Positions 60,486 to 64,000 of a stretch of 64,000 nucleotides of DNA are shown here, piece by piece. The first letter of the stretch is position 1, and each line of letters begins with the position of its first letter. The notes beneath the pieces are model-generated. The model did no database searches and was not told where the DNA came from. It saw only the letters and a list, made by a program, of their open reading frames with translations. Source of the stretch: Jatrophihabitans_A sp035248685 (GTDB taxonomy: Bacteria; Actinomycetota; Actinomycetes; Mycobacteriales; Jatrophihabitantaceae); contig DATFHF010000003.1 in assembly GCA_035248685.1 (NCBI GenBank), positions 1 to 64,000 of the forward strand. The letters are read 5' to 3'. Position numbers and translations under genes: made by a program.

Positions 60486-61934
60486 TCAACGCACCGTCGG
60501 CAGGCTCTGCCCAATTTGCGTCACCGGCGTCGGCAAGGCGACCAGTCGGTATTCGAAGACGCTCGGCTGGATGAACCCGACCGCCATCGTGCCGACACCA
60601 TTCGAGGTACGGCCGAGCATCGTCTGCCAGCTGCCATTCATTTTCCGTTGCAGGTAGATGGTGACGCCCCCAGCCCGAGCCGCCGAGGCAGGCTGGGCGC
60701 TGAAGCTCTTGACCAGCCCGTTGATGTAGACCGCGGACCGCCACCGAGAGCTGGCCACGTAGGTGTACGTCGGGAACGAGTAGTTCGTCTTGGTCAGCGC
60801 CGCCACGCTGGACAGATCCTGCTGGCCGTACCGGGTCATCGGAGCGATGTAGGTGCCCTCGGTGATCTCGTTCCAGCTGATCAAGCCGAAGTCCTCCGGG
60901 TTGCTGGCCAGGTTGCCCTGGAACAGCTGCCGCATCGTCTGACCGCCGTTGCGCGGGACGCAGTTGGAACCGCCGGCGAGCTGCTTGTCATAACCCGGCG
61001 CGAGCGGTGCGATCCAGGTCTTGGTGGACCCGTCCGGGTTGGTGCCGCTGGCCCGCACAGCGGCAGCAAGTGCGCTGACCTGCTTGAACGACTGTGGATT
61101 GCGGTACGGGTCTTGCGAGCTCCAGTAGTAGGCGTCGCCGTCCAGGTAGGCAGCACGGTCTGCTAACCAGTTGTTCTCGTCGCCGAGGATCCGGGCCTGT
61201 GCGCGGTACTTCGGGGTGATCGCCTGAAGGACCGGGATCGGGTACTTGCGGCTGCCCTGCCAGATGATGGTGAGCCGGTTCGAGCGCAACCGGTCGAACG
61301 CCGGGTCGTTGCCGTATTGCCTCATGAAATAACCGAGATCAGCGTCAATCTGGGACTGCGACAGAATGCTGGCCGATGCCTTGTAGCTCAGCCAAAGCTT
61401 GAAGGGAATGCCTTCGGCGTTCACCTTGTGCACCGCGTCCACCAACACCTGAAGCCGCTTGCTGTACGGGTTGCTGGTGATCGTCTGGGTGGGTGAACCG
61501 GTGCCTTCCCAGTTCACGATGAAACCGGCGAGCCCAGCAGCCGCCGCTTCCCGCACCTCGGACTCGATGAAGCCCGGGTCGTCCTGGCCGTGGATCTGCT
61601 GCGGGACGTCGGTGAGCGAGTTGCCAGCGAAGTCGCTCACCGGGTTGCAACCGTTGGCATCAAGGGTGGCCGGCAGTGGCTTGGTGCTGGCCGTGATCGG
61701 GTAGTTGGAGCCCAGCGAACTCTGCCAATGGTTGGTACTCCACCACAGGTAGTAGAAGGCGAAGATGCGCGGCGGGGTGCTCGCGCTGGCAGCCCGGGCG
61801 GTGCTCGACGTGGACGCGCCGGCGGCGGCCCACTGCTGTACTAGCACGCCGAGCAGGAGCATGACTCCCACGGCTGCGGTGATCACGGTCGGCTTGAAAC
61901 GGCGGGCTGAGTTACGGCGATGGCGTGCAGACAC
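60486..61934 (-). CDS. Secreted GH99/GH71-like glycosidase-family protein
   Basis: A 482-residue exported protein. An Arg-rich head and a hydrophobic core (VITAAVGVMLLLGVLVQQW) form a signal peptide or anchor. The catalytic-barrel region begins IFAFYYLWWSTNHWQSSLG and holds AGFIVNWEGTGS and ISWNEITEGTYIAP, signatures of the GH99/GH71-like family. The last ~110 residues are a beta domain (VYINGLVKSFSA). Activity is unknown; alpha-mannan or glucan are candidates from the family. Confidence 0.82.
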   Translation of the reverse strand: MSARHRRNSARRFKPTVITAAVGVMLLLGVLVQQWAAAGASTSSTARAASASTPPRIFAFYYLWWSTNHWQSSLGSNYPITASTKPLPATLDANGCNPVSDFAGNSLTDVPQQIHGQDDPGFIESEVREAAAAGLAGFIVNWEGTGSPTQTITSNPYSKRLQVLVDAVHKVNAEGIPFKLWLSYKASASILSQSQIDADLGYFMRQYGNDPAFDRLRSNRLTIIWQGSRKYPIPVLQAITPKYRAQARILGDENNWLADRAAYLDGDAYYWSSQDPYRNPQSFKQVSALAAAVRASGTNPDGSTKTWIAPLAPGYDKQLAGGSNCVPRNGGQTMRQLFQGNLASNPEDFGLISWNEITEGTYIAPMTRYGQQDLSSVAALTKTNYSFPTYTYVASSRWRSAVYINGLVKSFSAQPASAARAGGVTIYLQRKMNGSWQTMLGRTSNGVGTMAVGFIQPSVFEYRLVALPTPVTQIGQSLPTVR

Positions 61935-62014
61935 GGCAGTGCTCCTGAAACCTAGAACAGAAGCCTGGCCTCGTGCTCCGCTGCGATCAGCCAGCGTGCG
62001 GCGACGGCAGGACT

Positions 62015-62056
62015 CCGATTACGGATAACGGCGGGTTGATCACCCTGTGTAATCGG
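62015..62056. repeat. Inverted repeat upstream of the GH99-like gene
   Basis: CCGATTAC (62015-62022) and GTAATCGG (62049-62056) are an 8-bp inverted repeat with 26 nt between. The spacer holds GGGTTGATCACCC, itself nearly palindromic. It lies ~80-120 nt upstream of the GH99-like start and could be an operator. Confidence 0.3.
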
Positions 62057-62152
62057 CCGGAGTCGCCGCCAAATTAGCGGGCAAGTAGCACTTTTAAGTT
62101 CGAGAACGGTCTAACACCGATCAAATACCGGCAGATACCGGCCCAACCATGG

Positions 62153-63274
62153 TCATCTGCTAGTGCGCGCCCGCATCCGTTCCCGTTGCGGCACCACCGT
62201 GTACTTTGGGTCCTGCGCTGATTGCTGCCCGGCATGGAAGATCCCGAATCGGGTGCAGGCCGAACCGGCCAACAAGGCCACGCCCGAGCCGGCTGCGATC
62301 CCCCGGTTCCGGCCGGCGAAGACAGCGCCGAGCGTGCCGACCGCGGTCAGCGCCTTGCTCATTCGCATGAACTTCCCCGCGATGCCCTGGTGCAGCGGCT
62401 CGGCCGCGATGCCCATGGACTTCTCCATCTGCTGCTCGGCGGCCAGCTCGAGCAGCGCCCCGCCGACCACCAGCCGCCGGGCGGCACCGGCCTGGTCGGT
62501 CGGCGCGCCGAGCATGCCCAGGCCACCGGCTGCCAACGCCGCGGATCCGACGAAGACAAAAGGCATCTCCCGATAACCCTCGTGCCAGGACGGCGTCGCG
62601 GTGTCGGTGATCAGCACCGCGGTGTAGGAGGCGACCGCCGGTCCCAATGCCGCCGCGGCCAGACCGGCCGGTCGATCCACAGCCGCCAGCATGTCCCGTA
62701 ACCAGTCGAGCCGATCGGGTAGATAGCGGCCCAACTCGGCCGCCGCCGCGACGCCGGCGGCCGGCCCGAAGGCGCTCAGGATCCAGGTGCCGACCGACAT
62801 CGGTGAGGTCGGCTTGGCCACCCGGAGCATGTTGAGAAACCGGGACGGCCGGCCCAGGTCATGCACCAGCAGGTACCCGCTCGCGGCCACGGCGCCGAGC
62901 GCCCCGAACCGGGCGGTGCGCCGCAGCGCCGGCCGGCCGGTCAGGTCGGCGCCGGCGCCGAGCAGCGCCGAGCCACCGGCCAGCCCACCGAAGAATAGGT
63001 AGCCCGGGATATCGGCGGTCCACGGCGCCGGCTTGACGATGGGACGGCCGTAGTAGCTGGTGAAGGTCGCGTCCGGCACCATTTGCCGCTCGGCACTGCG
63101 CCGCCGGCGTCGGCCACCGCGGGAACCGACCACCGCCCGCTGGGCCTCGCCGAAGTTCTGCACACCGTCCCGGCCGATGGTGCTGGTAGCTGCGGTGTAG
63201 CCGCCCGACCGAGCACTCAACTCGCTCCGCGCCTCGCTCGTGCCTCGCTCGATGCTCACTCGCCTGAAGCTCAT
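62153..63274 (-). CDS. nrfD: NrfD/PsrC-type membrane subunit
   Basis: A 373-residue membrane anchor of a molybdo-enzyme or formate dehydrogenase. After a polar N-terminal region, about eight helices begin at IPGYLFFGGLAGGSALLG, with HDLGRPSRFLNMLRVAKPTSP typical of NrfD. The start at 63274 overlaps the iron-sulfur gene stop by 4 bp; a longer frame upstream reads through that gene. Residues ~6-20 are encoded by a repeat also seen in tmsA. Confidence 0.9.
   Translation of the reverse strand: MSFRRVSIERGTSEARSELSARSGGYTAATSTIGRDGVQNFGEAQRAVVGSRGGRRRRRSAERQMVPDATFTSYYGRPIVKPAPWTADIPGYLFFGGLAGGSALLGAGADLTGRPALRRTARFGALGAVAASGYLLVHDLGRPSRFLNMLRVAKPTSPMSVGTWILSAFGPAAGVAAAAELGRYLPDRLDWLRDMLAAVDRPAGLAAAALGPAVASYTAVLITDTATPSWHEGYREMPFVFVGSAALAAGGLGMLGAPTDQAGAARRLVVGGALLELAAEQQMEKSMGIAAEPLHQGIAGKFMRMSKALTAVGTLGAVFAGRNRGIAAGSGVALLAGSACTRFGIFHAGQQSAQDPKYTVVPQRERMRARTSR
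63215..63259 (-). repeat. Short repeat inside nrfD (copy B)
   Basis: On the minus strand this begins GTGAGCATCGAGCGAG and ends near GCGGAGCGAGTTGAG, closely matching 23184-23229. Here it encodes VSIERGTSEARSELS, a frame different from the tmsA copy. Confidence 0.6.
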
Positions 63275-64000
63275 GACCGGGCTCCCAGGAAGGCCGCGAC
63301 CGCACCGGCGACCAGGGTGGCTGCGGCCACCCCGGCGCGTTTCCACATCTCCGGGAGGTGCTTGGTCGCCACCACCGGGTCCGGGGGCAGCCCGTACACC
63401 TCGGGTTCGTCCAACAGCAGGAACATCGCCCCACCACCGCCGATACCGTCGGCGGGATCGTCCAGGTACAGCCGCGCCTCGGTCACCCCGGCCTCGTGCA
63501 GTTGCCGCTGCCGCGCCGCTGCGCGTTCGCGCAGCTCGTCCAGGTCGCCGAATTGGATCGATTCGGTCGGGCAGGCCTTGGCACAAGCCGGTGTCTGGCC
63601 GTCGCCGAGCCGGTCGTAGCAGAGCGTGCACTTCTGGGCTAGCCCACTGTTCTTGACCGCCTTGCCGCCACCTCCGTTGCCGGCATCGCGCCGTTCGATG
63701 ACGCCGAACGGGCAGGCGGGAACGCAGTAGCCGCAACCGTTGCAGATGTCATCCTGCACCACCACGGTGCCGAACTCGGTGCGGAACAGCGACCCGGTCG
63801 GGCAGACATCCAGGCAGCCCGCGTGGGTGCAGTGCTTGCAGACGTCGGACTCCATCAGCCAGCGGAACTCATTGCGGGATCCAGCCGAATCCGCGGCCGA
63901 GGTGGTGGCCGACGGCCCGGTCGGCAACCGTTCGAGGCCGGGCTCCTGATTGCCCAACGGCCGTGGCTGCTCGATGAAGGCGACGTGTCGCCAGGTGCTG
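63271..64000 (-). CDS. Iron-sulfur subunit of a formate-dehydrogenase-like complex, N-terminus outside window
   Basis: The visible ~242 residues start mid-gene (TWRHVAFIEQPRP). Three cysteine clusters are clear: CKHCTHAGCLDVCP, CNGCGYCVPACP, and CTLC with CAKACP, all [4Fe-4S] ligands. This is the beta subunit (FdhB/HybA-type) that passes electrons to the NrfD anchor. A C-terminal helix (~GVAAATLVAGAVAAFLG) may anchor it. Its stop overlaps the nrfD start (ATGA). Confidence 0.92.
   Translation of the reverse strand, partial: STWRHVAFIEQPRPLGNQEPGLERLPTGPSATTSAADSAGSRNEFRWLMESDVCKHCTHAGCLDVCPTGSLFRTEFGTVVVQDDICNGCGYCVPACPFGVIERRDAGNGGGGKAVKNSGLAQKCTLCYDRLGDGQTPACAKACPTESIQFGDLDELRERAAARQRQLHEAGVTEARLYLDDPADGIGGGGAMFLLLDEPEVYGLPPDPVVATKHLPEMWKRAGVAAATLVAGAVAAFLGARS

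Overview
This window is chromosomal DNA of a high-GC actinobacterium. The evidence is a clpP1-clpP2-clpX-tig cluster, a mycothiol-type nitroreductase, a truncated haemoglobin O, a 10-methyl fatty-acid gene pair, very high GC, frequent GTG and TTG starts and many ATGA stop-start overlaps. Gene order from about 1.4 to 38 kb (clpX, clpP2, clpP1, tig, rpiB, Rv2466c-like, pepN, HNH nuclease, glbO, alpha-glucosidase, Rv2474c-like, thioesterase, ettA) follows, from memory, the Mycobacterium tuberculosis Rv2457c-Rv2477c backbone, with blocks of other genes inserted. The genus cannot be fixed from sequence alone.

Layout. 0-6 kb: end of an MFS transporter, a RIO-type kinase with a small leader ORF, the ClpXP protease genes with a ClgR-box-like palindrome, trigger factor, tRNA-Pro and tRNA-Gly. 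6-10.3 kb: a KimA-like potassium permease fused to an OB-fold, divergent from a short KdpD/KdpE-like two-component system. 10.3-18 kb: lipoprotein, membrane esterase, PAP2 enzyme, P450, SpoIIE-type phosphatase, rpiB and ctaG. 18-30 kb: nitroreductase, pepN, the tmsA/tmsB-like lipid operon, amidase, HNH nuclease, MscS channel, flavoprotein disulfide reductase and globin. 30-39.6 kb: GH13 glucosidase, DUF2332, SDR, DUF222-HNH, thioesterase, EttA and a degenerate GGDEF protein. 39.7-50 kb: secreted beta-propeller, GGDEF-EAL protein, and a CitA/DcuS-type two-component system divergent from an NMT1-type ABC importer. 50-52 kb: GNAT, PCD-VOC fusion and SSB.

52.1-60.4 kb is the clearest accessory region. 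An intact tRNA-Arg(TCT) gene stands at the left, and an exact 43-bp copy of its 3' part stands 8.2 kb downstream in the same orientation, as expected for site-specific integration at a tRNA gene. The interval carries a DEAD-box helicase, an L,D-transpeptidase, a zinc-type ABC binding protein with a possible Zur box, a divergent YibE/F membrane protein, a DUF1345 protein and a frameshifted MFS transporter. No integrase is visible.

Beyond the right boundary lie a secreted GH99/GH71-like protein and the start of a formate-dehydrogenase-type module (NrfD plus an iron-sulfur subunit). A short DNA repeat occurs inside two coding sequences, in tmsA and nrfD, and is translated in two different frames. 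No CRISPR array, rRNA or insertion sequence was recognised.
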